64,000 bases of DNA from Aporrectodea caliginosa. Lineage: Eukaryota; Annelida; Clitellata; Crassiclitellata; Lumbricidae. The notes under the pieces were generated by a model. It saw nothing but the letters and a program-made list of their open reading frames with translations. It was not told where the DNA came from and searched no databases. The stretch covers positions 238,501 to 302,500 of the forward strand of contig JACEVL010000147.1 in NCBI GenBank assembly GCA_020284085.1. Reading direction: 5' to 3'. Each line of letters opens with the position of its first letter. Position 1 is the stretch's first letter. Below are positions 48,830 through 60,076 of the stretch, piece after piece. Made by a program: the position numbers and the translations under genes.

Positions 48830-49470
48830 TTGAACTCAATGCCATGTTATTATCAGCTTCGTCAGCTTCGAGTGGTCTCTCGCTCTCTCTCTCATGATGC
48901 AGTTGTGGTCCTTGTTCATGCCTTTGTTACTAGTCGAATTGACCACTGTTCCTCACTACTTGCTGGCCTTCCCCTTGGTGTTTTGGGGCGACTAGATCGA
49001 GTTCTACGCTCGGCTGCTCGGCTTATTGGACGGCTTCCTAAGTACTCTCCTGTCTCTGCATACATGCGTGATGTGTTGCATTGGCTTCCTGTGTCTCAGC
49101 GTATCTCATATCGCATTGCTGCTCTTGTTTCTCGTTGTGTTCTTGGCTGCGCTCCATCTTACTTGCGTGATCTTTGCCGCCCAGTGTCTGATGTTCCAGC
49201 GCGTCGGGTGCTTCGCTCTGCGACAAGGGGTGAGTTCCTTGTTCCACGGACTCGCTTGGCTATTAGGCAGCGCCGTGCTTTCTCGGTTGTTGGCCCTTCC
49301 ATTTGGAATGACCTACCACTTAAGCTCCGTTTTTTACTTGTAAGCCATCTGACAGGGTTCTACAAGTCCCTCAAGTCTTTTTCTTTAGTCGTGGCTGGGC
49401 CGGGAGCGCTCCTGAGTAGTTTCTTGAAGGGGCGCTATATAAATGCTCTGAATGAATGAATGAATGAATG
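48830..49470 (+). mobile_element. 5'-truncated LINE 3' end with GAAT tail
   Basis: An open 209-residue frame gives the C-terminal region of a CR1/Jockey-type RT protein: LRVVSRSLSHDAVVVLVHAF, SRIDHCSSLLAGLP, VLHWLPVSQRISYRIAALV, and FSVVGPSIWNDLPLKLR. It continues into GGGAGCGCTCCTGAGTAG, GGGGCGCTATATAAATGC and (TGAA)n. The intact frame suggests it is young. It is the reference for the tails found on SINEs in this window. Confidence 0.88.
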
Positions 49471-50047
49471 TTGCATCGGTAATTAGAGCAGCAGTGCAGT
49501 TCCTCCCGCATGAACACGGCAATGAACCCAAATCTAGGTATAGGCCTATACTTCCAATCAGCCTGTACACAGACTGCATATTTTAATGCGGAAAAGACTT
49601 AGGCCTGCAAAAATAGCATTATCATAATTAACCTTGGTGCATATGAGCATTGAGCTACTTACTATAGCTAGCGACGTTTTGTGCCAGTCAGTCACGGGTG
49701 GTAAAAGCGCGTTCGACATTATGTCCTCAAATGCTCTGTGGATGTAAATTTCTGGACCAAGGGCACACCCAAACCACGCGCAATAGTCGATGGCCGTGAA
49801 TGACCGTTGGATGTTAGTTTTCTGTGAATCACAGCGGCCGAGAATGTTGGACAGCGACGAGGAAAGTCGTCGAGTGTTATGTTAATTCTGTCTCTTGGTA
49901 GATGTTTCCACTTGGTAGATGCTGCAAAGGTCGCTGGTAACGGTTGTAGGTTGTGACAGCGGGCTTTCCCCAGGCGCGTGTCGTAGATGGAAGAGTCGTT
50001 TAGATTTGTGCGTACAGAGAATTGTGCATCGAACTCTGAAATACTGT
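49471..50047. other. no gene recognised
   Basis: No exon or repeat identified. Confidence 0.35.
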
Positions 50048-50165
50048 TGTCAGGGTATACGCATATACCCTGGTTTTTTCAGGGAATGTATACATTCCCC
50101 GAGTGAATCAGGGAATATACATATACCCTGAAAATTTCAGGGTATATACATAGGCCTATCCCTTT
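50048..50165. repeat. cluster of short palindromes (CAGGGTATA...TATACCCTG)
   Basis: At least three adjoining imperfect hairpins of about 20-24 bp: TCAGGGTATACGCATATACC, CAGGGAATGTATACATTCCC, and CAGGGAATATACATATACCC, plus a half unit CAGGGTATATACATAGG. Confidence 0.75.
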
Positions 50166-50884
50166 AACATATATATCGAGTAACGCTACGCTAAATTTCG
50201 AAGCCTGGCCGATTGACAATTCGGAGGTCCTCGTTAGTACCCGATTAGCTTGACAATAGACCTCTATAGAATAATCAGTTGCTGATGAAATTCTGTTTAA
50301 CTTATGAGGCGAAATAGTGAAAGGCCGAGGATAACTGGCTTCGGTTGATACCTAGTCGATAGCAAACGCCTAAAGCGCTTATAATCGCTCATTCAGGCTA
50401 ACCGTGCTGAAGATTACGAAAACAACCGAACAATAGATGACTGGTTGAAACCCTCAAGACAAGCGTCAATCACTCCTCTTTGTTCCCTGCAGCGCTTCCA
50501 TTCTCCTCCACACATTAATTCAGCTGATAGGTAAGTATGTTTTGTTTCCACTTGGCATCAATCGCTGCCGCTGGGATAGAGCGTGAATCCATAATGCCAC
50601 GTGCAGAAGACAGCTGAAATACGTCTCTGGCCAAATCACTAAAAGCCGGAGAGACAGGGAGGGAGATAGACAAACGGACCTGCGTGTCTGACATAGAGAG
50701 ATGCAGCGAACAGAAGACGATAGACAGACAAAGGACTAGACGAACAGAGGATTGTTTTGGGCGGAAGGTAAGAAAGGCTGGCGGCGAAAAAGAGTGGATG
50801 GAAAACTTTGAAAGGGGAAAGAGCTACAGAAACGCTGGTAGAACCAGGCGGTGGAAAGAAAGGTAGTGATAAATAAAGAAACTG

Positions 50885-51105
50885 AGAGAGATTGAGAGAG
50901 ATTGAGAGAGATTGAGAGAGAGAGACAGACAGACAGACACAGAGACAGAGACAGCGACAGCGACAGAGAGAGAGGAGGGAGAGAGAGGGGGAAGAGAAAA
51001 ATGAGAAGAAAGAGAAGAAAGAGAGAAGAGAAAATAGAAAGAGAAAATTTCTCTTTCTATTTTCTCTTCTCTCTTTCTTCTCTCTTTCTATTTTCTCCCC
51101 CACCA
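50885..51105. repeat. polypurine tract with perfect 33-bp hairpin
   Basis: GAGAGAGATT and GACAGA repeats run into AGAAAGAGAAG-type sequence. Positions 51014-51046 and 51048-51080 are exact reverse complements with one base between. Confidence 0.85.
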
Positions 51106-51514
51106 GGTCTTTTGCGCCATAGGCCGAAGCCCCATTGTGCATTAGACACCGGGATAATAGAAATTATTAATTAATAAAAGAGAGGTATTGCATAGGAACT
51201 GTGAAGGATTAAGGGGGGCAACAAAGTGACAGAAGAGAATCTGATTCAGACTGAGAGGCCAACGAACGGTTCGTGGAAGTCGTCACCTGCTGTTTCAACA
51301 CCGAAGACGGAGACACGTGGACAAAATGCAGACATCGAGAGACACATCAGCGATGGAGGTGGAGGTGGCGGAGGGTGGTGCAGGCCATCAGCCGCAGACG
51401 ACTGGTCGAGTCGCCCTGGAGAGGAGAGGGTCGTCGTCATTGTCTCTAGATCTCTACAAACAGATGTCGTCAACAGCCAAACACACACTGTGCCCAGCCA
51501 CAATCATCCACGTC

Positions 51515-51748
51515 ACGATTTCCGTCTGTCTCTGTATCTGTATCTCTGTCTCTGTCTCTGTATCTCTGTCTCTGTCTCTGTCTTTGTCTCTGTCTCTGTA
51601 TCTCTGTCTCTGTCTCTGTCTCTGTCTCTGTCTCTGTCTCTGTCTCTGTCTCTGTCTCTATCTCTGTCTCTGTCTCTGTCTCTGTCTCTGTCTCTGTCTC
51701 TGTCTCTGTCTCTGTCTCTGTCTCTGTCTCTGTCTGTCTCTGTCTGTA

Positions 51749-51815
<67 letters not shown>
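51515..51815. repeat. (TCTGTC/TCTCTG)n microsatellite
   Basis: About 300 bp of TCTCTG hexamer, ending in (TGTC)n and (TC)n. Open frames of more than 130 codons on both strands are composed of the repeat. Confidence 0.97.
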
Positions 51816-51839
51816 TGCGCACCAACAGCGCCTGTATAT

Positions 51840-52557
51840 CTTCAGAGACAAGAGACAGCACACACACACACACCACTCGCATGGAAACGCACGCACGCGC
51901 ATACGAACAGACATACAAAGACAGACAGATGGTCAATCAGACGCACACAAACAGAAAGAGACAGAGACAAGCATGCAGCGACAGAAACTACTGTGGCCTC
52001 GATGTCTACAATACCTTCGCAGTTAAGGAGCCAAGGTCACTAAGAAAAGTAAATATGACTCGGTGGGAAAACAATATCTACCTGACGCATGCAGGCGTAC
52101 AATAATCTGCCAAATCTTCCTTTGTCTCGGGGTATCAAAATGTAAGAGAATTGTTTCTAAGGTCGATACTACATACATCTGATTTGTGCATATGTTTTGT
52201 TTTACAATGTAAGTGTTTCTACACAACAGTTCGTTTCCAATAATTCTTCAAGAAGGCCTATGAAAATAATCGATCGACTTGGAAAATAATCGTGTATTTG
52301 ATATTATTGTCCTATCTGTATTTAAATTGCCCGTCTGCGCAGAGGTCACTGTCTCACACTAAGCTCCTTCAATAAATATAATTAATGTTTTCGTCATCGA
52401 CTCGCTGCTAAACCTTCCTGCACGTTTACTGTTTTTCTGTTGTCCTTCAGCAGCCATGTCCTCGAAGGGCCAGGTGCTATGAGCTCCCATCCGCAATTCC
52501 TAAACTGGTGCCAGGTCCTTTCGGCTCCCACGTTTAGAGATTTAAGTTCGAATGCTC
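51840..52557. other. no gene recognised
   Basis: Begins with short (AC)n and GACAGA repeats; no exon recognised. Confidence 0.35.
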
Positions 52558-52857
52558 ATAAAATAGCTATTACTCAAAGCTCGAGGGTACGTACCATACG
52601 TATTCTATTTTTTGAAAGGTACGTACGTATTTTAACGTAGCCTACCCTATTTTAGGGTACGTAAACAATACAAAAATAATACAAGAATACGTTAACCACG
52701 TCATTACTCATCAGATTATACGTAGGCTATGGGTTGCCGAGTAAACCATAAATAAAATTTTCGTGTATTACGTACCATACGCCATTCTATTTCGTTATAT
52801 TCTAAGGGTGCGTACCCTCGAGCTCTTATCAGATGTACGCAGTAATAGCTATTTTAT
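52558..52857. mobile_element. inverted-repeat element, AGCTCGAGGGTACG
   Basis: Inner inverted repeats AGCTCGAGGGTACGTACC (52579-52596) and GGGTGCGTACCCTCGAGCT (52806-52824). Outer inverted words are AAAATAGCTATTACT (52560-52574) and AGTAATAGCTATTTT (52841-52855). Several TACGTACCATACG words lie inside. No coding capacity and no clear target duplication. Confidence 0.65.
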
Positions 52858-53618
52858 ATAGGCACACATGTAAATACATGCTGTGCTTAATATCCGTTTA
52901 TAACCAGTCGTTATAATGAAATTATCAGATGTAGGCATGTGCGTTTTAATGGGACGATTTCGCAAGAGATAATTCGCATCTTTTGGCATCTCTATTTTCT
53001 TTCTAAAGGAAATTCCATAACTACAGAACAAGACTTGCGTTACTCTGGTTTATCGACAACTGGCTAAAATATTATCAAATGGCCAACTTGTGTTTAAATG
53101 CCTTTTTATATCACACCACTTTGTTACAGTATTTCATCGCTAAATAGCCTATAGTAGCTGCCCAAAAAGCAAAGGCAAGCTGTTAATTAAAGAAATTCAC
53201 TATTATTCAGACCTTCTCTATATTTTGTGTAGATTTATTGATAAAGACATTAATCACTTGCTATAAATTGTTCAGTTTTGCTCAAAATACATCAAAGTCT
53301 GTATCGGACCTCACTGGTTTTGCAAATGTACTATTAGTATGCATTTCCCATATATATACGCTAATACAATGCATTAAAAAACTAGCTCTAGATTGCTCAG
53401 AGTTGCTCTTTAAAGTACACCGAAATAGGGCCCGTTATCTTCTAAATGCATCAAATTGCGCGTCGAACCTATACCGACGCCATGGATTGTATATGTAAGC
53501 TTTGACATTATTACTCTGCACCAGTCAGTGATACTCGTGCCAGACAGCGTTGTCACATAACCGTTAGCGGTGTCCAGTGCGGCGAGGTTGCGCAAAATTC
53601 AGCGTCCACTCGTGACTG
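52858..53618. other. no gene recognised
   Basis: AT-rich sequence without recognisable exon or repeat. Confidence 0.35.
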
Positions 53619-53722
53619 CTACCACTGCTGCTGCTGCTGCTGCTGCTGCTACCGTTGCGGGTGCTGCTGCTGCTGCTGCTGCTGCTGCTACCACTGCTGC
53701 TGTTGTTGCTGGTGCTGGTGCT
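53619..53722. repeat. (CTG)n trinucleotide repeat
   Basis: Two CTG blocks (about 8 and 9 units) separated by CTACCGTTGCGGGTG, then imperfect CTG/GTT repeats. Confidence 0.95.
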
Positions 53723-55146
53723 GCAGTTGGTTAATACTCATCGCTGCCACTGACTGCCAACGATTGCTGATCGGCTCAAAGCGACCCGCCGTGAATTATT
53801 AAGACGCAGATAGAAACAGAAGAAGACAGAGGAAGGAAACGGAGAGAGCAGGAGAAGAAAGAAGAGAAGGAGAATAGGGAGGAAGTCAAAGAGGAGGCAG
53901 TCGGCGATAAGGAATAAGTATAAGAGGAGAAAAAAGTCATCCGAGGACGGGGGATCGTAAAGGAAGAGAAGGAGGAGGAGGAGTGTGTTGATCTAAGACG
54001 GGATCGACGCCAAATAAAACACTTAGCCTCTGCGTGTGCATAGAGTGAGGCACCACGTGTTGAATAAGTTGACGAATGAAGAAGTCATACAGGACGTCGC
54101 CGCAGCCTATATATAAGAGCACAGCTCGAACAACACCCGAAGGGACCGATCTCTGCGCATGGATTCAAGGGAACTGTTATCGATGGTGACGAATGTCTCG
54201 TGGTGCTTGGGAAGGTCGGTCGAAGGCGCTAGAGCACAGCTCCGAATCTAAATCGCGTCGGTCGAGGAGACAGCCGTCCCTTTGGGACAGCGCAGTCCAT
54301 TGCAGCTCTTACAAATTAAATATGAAGGTCTGTGCTATCTGAACGGCACTTCGGGTGTTGCCTACATTGGTCCAATTCGTTGGATGCCAAACAGATTACG
54401 ACTTTTGGAGGTCTTATAAGAAAACGTGCTACGACTCTCTAACAAATGCAGCACTGTATGTTCTGATCGATATCCGGACAAACGAAATTTAGCCACGTTT
54501 TGTTTTTCGTATATTTGATTAGGCTAAACAAAAGTGTTGAAAAGAAGGATATACTCTAATAACTTTCTACCAATTCAAAATGATTTTCGGACTTAAAGGT
54601 CGATTAGGCTATGAACTGTAGGCGATTTGGACAATTTTATCTATACTTAGAAGGTTTATAAGTTGGCTGTTTGCTTTTGGGTAGGCCTATAGCTGTCAAT
54701 TAGTATAATTTATGTCAATCACATTCAAACCTTTGTAGTCACCGAAAAGCGGTCAATCAAATTTCTTTAAAAGGTTTGAAATTTCTTAATTTGATTTAGT
54801 AGCATCGCTACGTAGCTGAGTCATTCGTCATAGCGCCTCTTGCTACAAAGTCAACAGCTGCCTGGATGATAGGATGATATAGTTTTGATTGCGTTTCGGC
54901 TTAATGTCGTTGCACGCAACATGACACTGATACCTTATTATCTGTGCAAGAGAAATCCGGGTCTCGATGCATGCATAGTCTTCGCTCCTGCTTCAGGAAT
55001 TACGAACACGGAACGGCTTTAGTTGGGTGCACGCGGTCAATTGACAGTTGAAGCTGCTGGATATTAATAACTCCGGAACGATAGAATAATTATAATTATT
55101 ATCTCTGAGGATTGGTCGTCGCATCTCTCATCTTCGTGCCATCACC
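53723..55146. other. upstream of GPCR exon; no gene recognised
   Basis: Includes purine-rich GGAGGAGGAG-type stretches (53810-53990). Distant inverted words AACACCCGAAG (54131) and CTTCGGGTGTT (54351) could bound a small inverted repeat. No coding exon seen. Confidence 0.35.
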
Positions 55147-55209
55147 TCACCTCTGACCGGTGTGCACTGTAGAGGCGCTATATAAATTTATAGATACAAT
55201 ACAATACAG
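55147..55209 (+). mobile_element. retroelement-type 3' tail just upstream of GPCR start
   Basis: CACTGTAGAGGCGCTATATAA then ATTTATAGATACAATACAAT resembles the GGCGCTATATAAAT plus short-repeat tails of LINE/SINE copies elsewhere in the window. It supplies a TATATAAAT word 28-36 bp before the ATG, too close for an ordinary 5' UTR. Confidence 0.55.
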
Positions 55210-55214
55210 TAGCG

Positions 55215-55759
55215 ATGACTTCCGACAACGTAAAGAACGACATAAACGCAGACGACTTCTTCCTGTTCGACTGGGAATCCGGGAACTCGTCGTTCGACGT
55301 GGCAGACGCCGACGACGAAGGGGCCACAGAAGCCGATGACCCGTACGACCTCGGTGACCTTCAGTCATCGGCCAATCACCCGTCCGGTCTTCTGGACTCC
55401 TGCAACGACACGAACAGCTTCGTCTACGAGGATTACACGCAGATCGAGTTCGTGCGGAAGGCGTTCGTCGTCATGTACGTCGTCATCATGGGCTTCTCCC
55501 TGATCGGAAACTTCATGGTCATCTGGACGATCGCCCGCAACAGACACATGCGGACCGTCACCAACTTCTACATTCTCAATCTGGCCGTGGCCGACTTCCT
55601 CGTGTCCCTTGTGGTTATGCCGCTGAAGCTGGTCGAGTACACGGCCCCGTGTCATTGGGACGTCTTCGGCCACACCGTCCTCTGCCCCCTGCTGTACTAC
55701 ATTTTACCCGTCTTCGTCTTTACGAGTGTACTCACACTGGCCGCCATTTCCATCGAAAG
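55215..55759 (+). CDS. class A (rhodopsin-like) neuropeptide GPCR, first coding exon (TM1-TM3)
   Basis: Plasma-membrane receptor coupling a ligand, probably a peptide, to G proteins. The exon encodes 181 codons plus two bases. Residues 1-80 are an acidic extracellular N terminus without a signal peptide, with N-glycosylation sequons at N24 (NSS) and N64 (NDT). TM1 includes GFSLIGNF (N99), TM2 TNFYILNLAVADFLVSL (D127), ECL1 PCHWDVFG, and C157 is the TM3 disulphide cysteine. TM3 ends LTLAAISIER at E181-R182, the start of the (E/D)R(Y) motif. HMRTVTNFYILNLAVAD and SVLTLAAISIER place it with beta-group peptide receptors (orexin/CCK/NPY-like); the subfamily is not resolved. The donor appears to be AG|GCAAGT, a GC-type site. 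TM4-TM7 are not in the window, so they lie beyond a long intron to the right. The exon is strikingly rich in C/G and CpG relative to its surroundings. Confidence 0.88.
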
Positions 55760-57183
55760 GCAAGTCATCAGTCTCTAATTAACACATACCGTCTCTCACA
55801 ATGGAATCTATTGTCTGCTAACAGCAATGTTTCTGATGTAATATAATTAGAATTTATATAGCGCACAGCCGCACACTGAGAATCCCTTCACGTCAGCGTT
55901 TCCGTTTGTTAAGAGCGACAAATTCATATTCAGGTACATGATCGTCAAACAACTAACAAACTGCCTTCAGTTTATAAGAAGATATCACGCGATAGCCTAC
56001 AATAGGTAACAAATTCAGTGGAGCCTTTTCACTTATAGACTCAATAAACGTCAAGGCATGTTGCTGAAGTCTACAGACAGAGAGTAACTGTGGCCTCCTC
56101 ACCAGACAAAAGTATTTGATTGTACGACACATGGAAAGGATGCCTAATCAATCGCCCGATAGATTGTGCATTCTGTCAAGTGATTTAAACATGCAAAAGC
56201 TACGGCACGTTCTTCAGAGTGAGATCAGTGACGTGTATAACGGATTCAGAAATTCTTAAAGGCGTTAGGGACGTTTATTGAATCTATAAGTGAATGGGCT
56301 CCTCTGCATTTGTAATAATTATGGCTGGATGAAGCCATTGAAATTAGTGATGTTAGTGATTTGTTTTAAGATACCGGTAACCTTACTCTGACCATTTTCT
56401 ATAAGCCAAAAATACAGTATCAATATTATTGCTGCTTTTCAGTCCGCAGGCTGCTTTTATGATCCACTGAAAGGTGCTCTTTAAGCTAAGACTTGGCATT
56501 TTACGCGTTATTAACGTGATTAATGCGTTATTAATTAACGCGCTTAAATGTTTTAACGCAATTAACCCTATTGTCACTGCGCCCAATAATTTTTAATAAA
56601 TGCGCTAAAACAATTCTTGATAAAACCGCTATTACGAAATAAAAACTTTAAGTTTAAACGTTAAAGTAAAAACTATAAAGTAAAAACATTTTCGTTAAAG
56701 TATGGGGCATAGTCAACTATAAAGTAAAAACATTTATCAATCAATCAATCAATAAAACATGTCAATCAATGCAATCAATCAATTGTCAAATTATTGACTG
56801 TTCCCAGAAACAAAGCATTTATATAGATATAAAGTTTCACAAAGATGGTGCAAACTACTCAGAAGTTTATCTATGAAGAGATGGTATGAGGGAGCAAAGA
56901 GCACGGACAAGTCCCGCTGAATAGGGGCCTAAAGTAAGTATAGCAAAACTTGCAAGTTATTTTCTAGAACTATCTATTGTGACAAGCGATTAAAAATTAA
57001 TTGCGTTATTACAAATTTTATTCGAGCGATTAATTCCGATTAAAATTTTTAATCGTTGCCCACTCCTACTTTAAAACCAATCCCATTTCCCTAACAGGCA
57101 GATAACGAAAGCCTCTGAAGGTATTGTATCAATATTCGTTTGCACTGAATGATCGATCGGTCAAACGTCAAACCACTATACAT
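55760..57183. other. GPCR intron 1, no exon recognised
   Basis: The 56480-57070 segment contains repeated GCGTTATTAATTAACGCG and ATTAATCG-like words at both sides and ends TTTTTAATCGTTGCCCACTC, like a decayed DNA transposon. It also holds an (ATCA)n run at 56738. No receptor exon found. Confidence 0.4.
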
Positions 57184-57189
57184 ATAGGG

Positions 57190-57530
57190 GTCTACATATA
57201 ACACCGTAAACACATCGAAAACAAGTCAAAGGCCTAACACCGTAAACAATCGAAAACAAGTCAAAGGCCTAACACCGTAAACACATCGAAAACAAGTCAA
57301 AGGCCTAACACCGTAAACACATCGAAAACAAGTCAAAGGCCTAACACCGTAAACACATCGAAAACAAGTCAAAGGCCTAACACCGTAAACACATCGAAAA
57401 CAAGTCAAAGGCCTAACACCGTAAACACATCGAAAACAAGTCAAAGGTCTAACACCGTAAACACATCGATAACAAGTCAAAGGCCTAACACCGTAAACAC
57501 ATCGAAAACAAGTCAAAGGCCTAAGACCAG
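57190..57530. repeat. 36-bp minisatellite, about 9 copies
   Basis: Unit begins AACACCGTAAACACATCGAA and ends AACAAGTCAAAGGCCT; copies are nearly identical, with one 2-bp deletion near 57247 and a few substitutions. The period is a multiple of three, so the minus strand is open for 105 codons of a 12-residue repeat (GVRPLTCFRCVY). Confidence 0.95.
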
Positions 57531-57599
57531 TTTCGCGAATCAAAACATTTCCAATGGTAAGAATTTGTCTTCAGATGCACTGGTTGCATGTTCGGTCTC

Positions 57600-58730
57600 T
57601 GTCTCTTCAGCTGCGACTCAGGTAGGCCTACGTGTACATGTATATGCACGTATGCCATGTCTACGTGTATATATGTCTGCTCGTCTTTAAGTTATTGTTT
57701 ATCTATATATTCCTTCTATCTCCGAGTTCCAGTCGTGTCTCTTTCGCTGTGTCCGGATGTCCATCCAAGTGCAAGGGTCGATACAGTTTAAGTGAATCTC
57801 TTTCTATACGACTCCCATGCTACCTACTGCGCTATTTCCCAAAGGTTATGCACTCGCTGGGAGAATTGCACAGGCGACAATTAGCCTTCCCATAGAACGA
57901 ACCAGGTAGGCCTAATTGCAGGTGTGGATGAGAGGCTCATACCTACGACTGGATGTTTTGCACTTTAGATGTAAACAAGGGCGTAGGCTACCTTTGCCCC
58001 ACGAAATGGTCACTGAACCGGTTTCAGCTACAACAACATGGATGACGTCATTAATTGATTACAACATGAAATAGTAAGTAAGCTAACGTAGAGGCAACTA
58101 TCAACATTGCGATAGTGAAGTTTATGTAAAGTACACTTCCGTTAATTGTCGAACTTACTTCAAACCAAAATAACGATGTCAAGTTGCAAAAAGAATTTCA
58201 GCACATGGCCAAAAACTAGTGGTGATTGTCACCACCACTTTCAAAAGTGGAAGTGACGGACACCACCGTCACAAATCACAATAGAACGTTATGCCTATTA
58301 ATAACAGTAAATGAAATTGAAGTCTACGAAACGCCGATCTCTTGAAACATGAAAACCGTGGAATTAAGAAGAGTTTGAGGCAAAAGAGGGCATTAATTAC
58401 TCATGGTCATTATCGATGGACCCAAAATCTATTTGTACAATCAATAGGCCCTCAATATTGATGAGAACAATCAAACTGCCACAAAGACTTCTCTTGCTTT
58501 CTACAAAACGTTAAATCGAACAGCCAAATTCTCAGTCATCAATAGATTCAATACTAGTCTAATCTAATCTAATCTAATCTAATCTAATCTGAAATTGCTA
58601 TATCGCCGTTATCTTTATGAGGCAATTAAGCAAACCGCAATTCACAATCACAATCCTTTAGACTCTTCATGACTTCAGGGATCAGACAAATAAGATGATG
58701 CACGTGTGAACAGCATAAGTGTCTACTAGA

Positions 58731-58769
<39 letters not shown>

Positions 58770-59220
58770 CCACCATCTGAATGAACAGAATGCGTGTCTA
58801 CTAGGCGTAGGCCTACATAAACGAAATTACTTCCAGTTACAGATAATGTAAGAACCCACGCCAGTGATCTTCAGTGCATGCGTGAGTATAAACTGTAAGC
58901 ATCCTCGAGGCAGTTCTCAACGAATATCACGATATTACGCTATATTACTCTTCTTTTTCATCACAATGGATTGCTGTGCGGCTTCGGCTTTTAGATTCAA
59001 AGGGATGTTCTTGGTCAAATTGGCTAGGAGGGTTTAGCACTGAAGTCACATTTATCACGAGCTTATCTCAGACTGACCCATAGGCTAAAGAAATATAATT
59101 CATGTAGTCGACTGATTTGTTTGAAGAAATCGATTTTGTTTTTCGGTGCATTGTTTCTTTATTTCATGCAATTTAACACAGAATAATGCAGAAATAGCTT
59201 CGTATTTATAACGTATCGCG
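57600..59220. other. GPCR intron 1 continued; simple repeats
   Basis: (TAATC)n near 58557-58590 and (TA)n at 58733-58765. No exon recognised. Confidence 0.4.
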
Positions 59221-59224
59221 TGTC

Positions 59225-59536
59225 TTACAAGGGGACCTGAGATGAATTTTCATCAACAGTTTAGATCCAAAGATATTTTCCACGTTCTAAAACAAATCCT
59301 TTATCCTCCAGGACTGGACTCAGCAGATGCGGTCAACTTTAAAATGATTATTGCGAACGTTTCCTTCCCTTCTAAAATTATTGAGAAAATAGTAGCCCCT
59401 CAATTTACCAGTTACCTTGATAGGGAACAACCGACTCCCGGTTTTTCAATCTGGGTTTCGCGAGGGCCACTCCACGGAGACCCTGCTGGTTCGCCTCCTT
59501 TCAAATATTTATGGGGCAATAGATAGGACAGGTTTC
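59225..59536 (+). mobile_element. LINE reverse-transcriptase fragment
   Basis: Reads NVSFPSKIIEKIVAPQFTSY (with LDRE after it), which corresponds to the RT fingers region upstream of motif A in CR1-type LINEs. A frameshifted continuation gives EGHSTETLLVRLLS. It is cut off at 59536 by the LINE on the opposite strand, whose tail starts there. Confidence 0.75.
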
Positions 59537-60076
59537 CCTCATAACCATAACCATAACCACAAATTTTATTGTTTCCAACAAAAGTAAGCATACAATCATC
59601 ACAATTACAGTATGATAGTATAGGAAAACAATGGGGATAGAGAACCCTAAAGGGAACAAGTCCCGACTAGTAGGGTCACCCTTACATCATTGTTATACTC
59701 GAGTGGCAGACCGAATAATTTGTTAATTCTGCTATTTTTAATTCTTAACAAATCTTAACTAGTTAACTAGCACGCACAATATTATTAGAACGTACCATTG
59801 GCAATCAGATAAGCACGCAATCTACGTTTGAATAGGTGAAAACTAGTTAGGTACCGTATGTCGTTGGGGATACTATTCCAGATTTTAGGGCCGGCACTTT
59901 TAATTGAGAACCTACGGGTATTAGTGCGGGAGTATATGGGTCTATAATTGGCTGAAGAACGTACAGGATAGGGATTAGATTGAGACGTAGTTTTGAAGTA
60001 ATTGTTAAATGATGAAGGCATTTGATTATTTGATTATTTGTGCATAAATTCACTAGTTTGCAGAATGGTTAGTTGC

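Noticed and set aside
51226..52105. Open frames of 262-266 codons (plus) and 133 codons (minus)
   Set aside because: They are composed mainly of the TCTCTG/TC microsatellite (Ser-Leu, Cys-Leu or Arg-Asp runs); no domain or splice signal supports a gene.
55365..55673. 102-codon minus-strand frame
   Set aside because: Antisense shadow of the CpG-rich GPCR exon.
57190..57530. CRISPR-like array
   Set aside because: The 36-bp units abut directly with no unique spacers, and this is animal DNA.
57226..57543. 105-codon minus-strand frame with 12-residue repeats
   Set aside because: Explained by a 36-bp minisatellite whose length is divisible by three.
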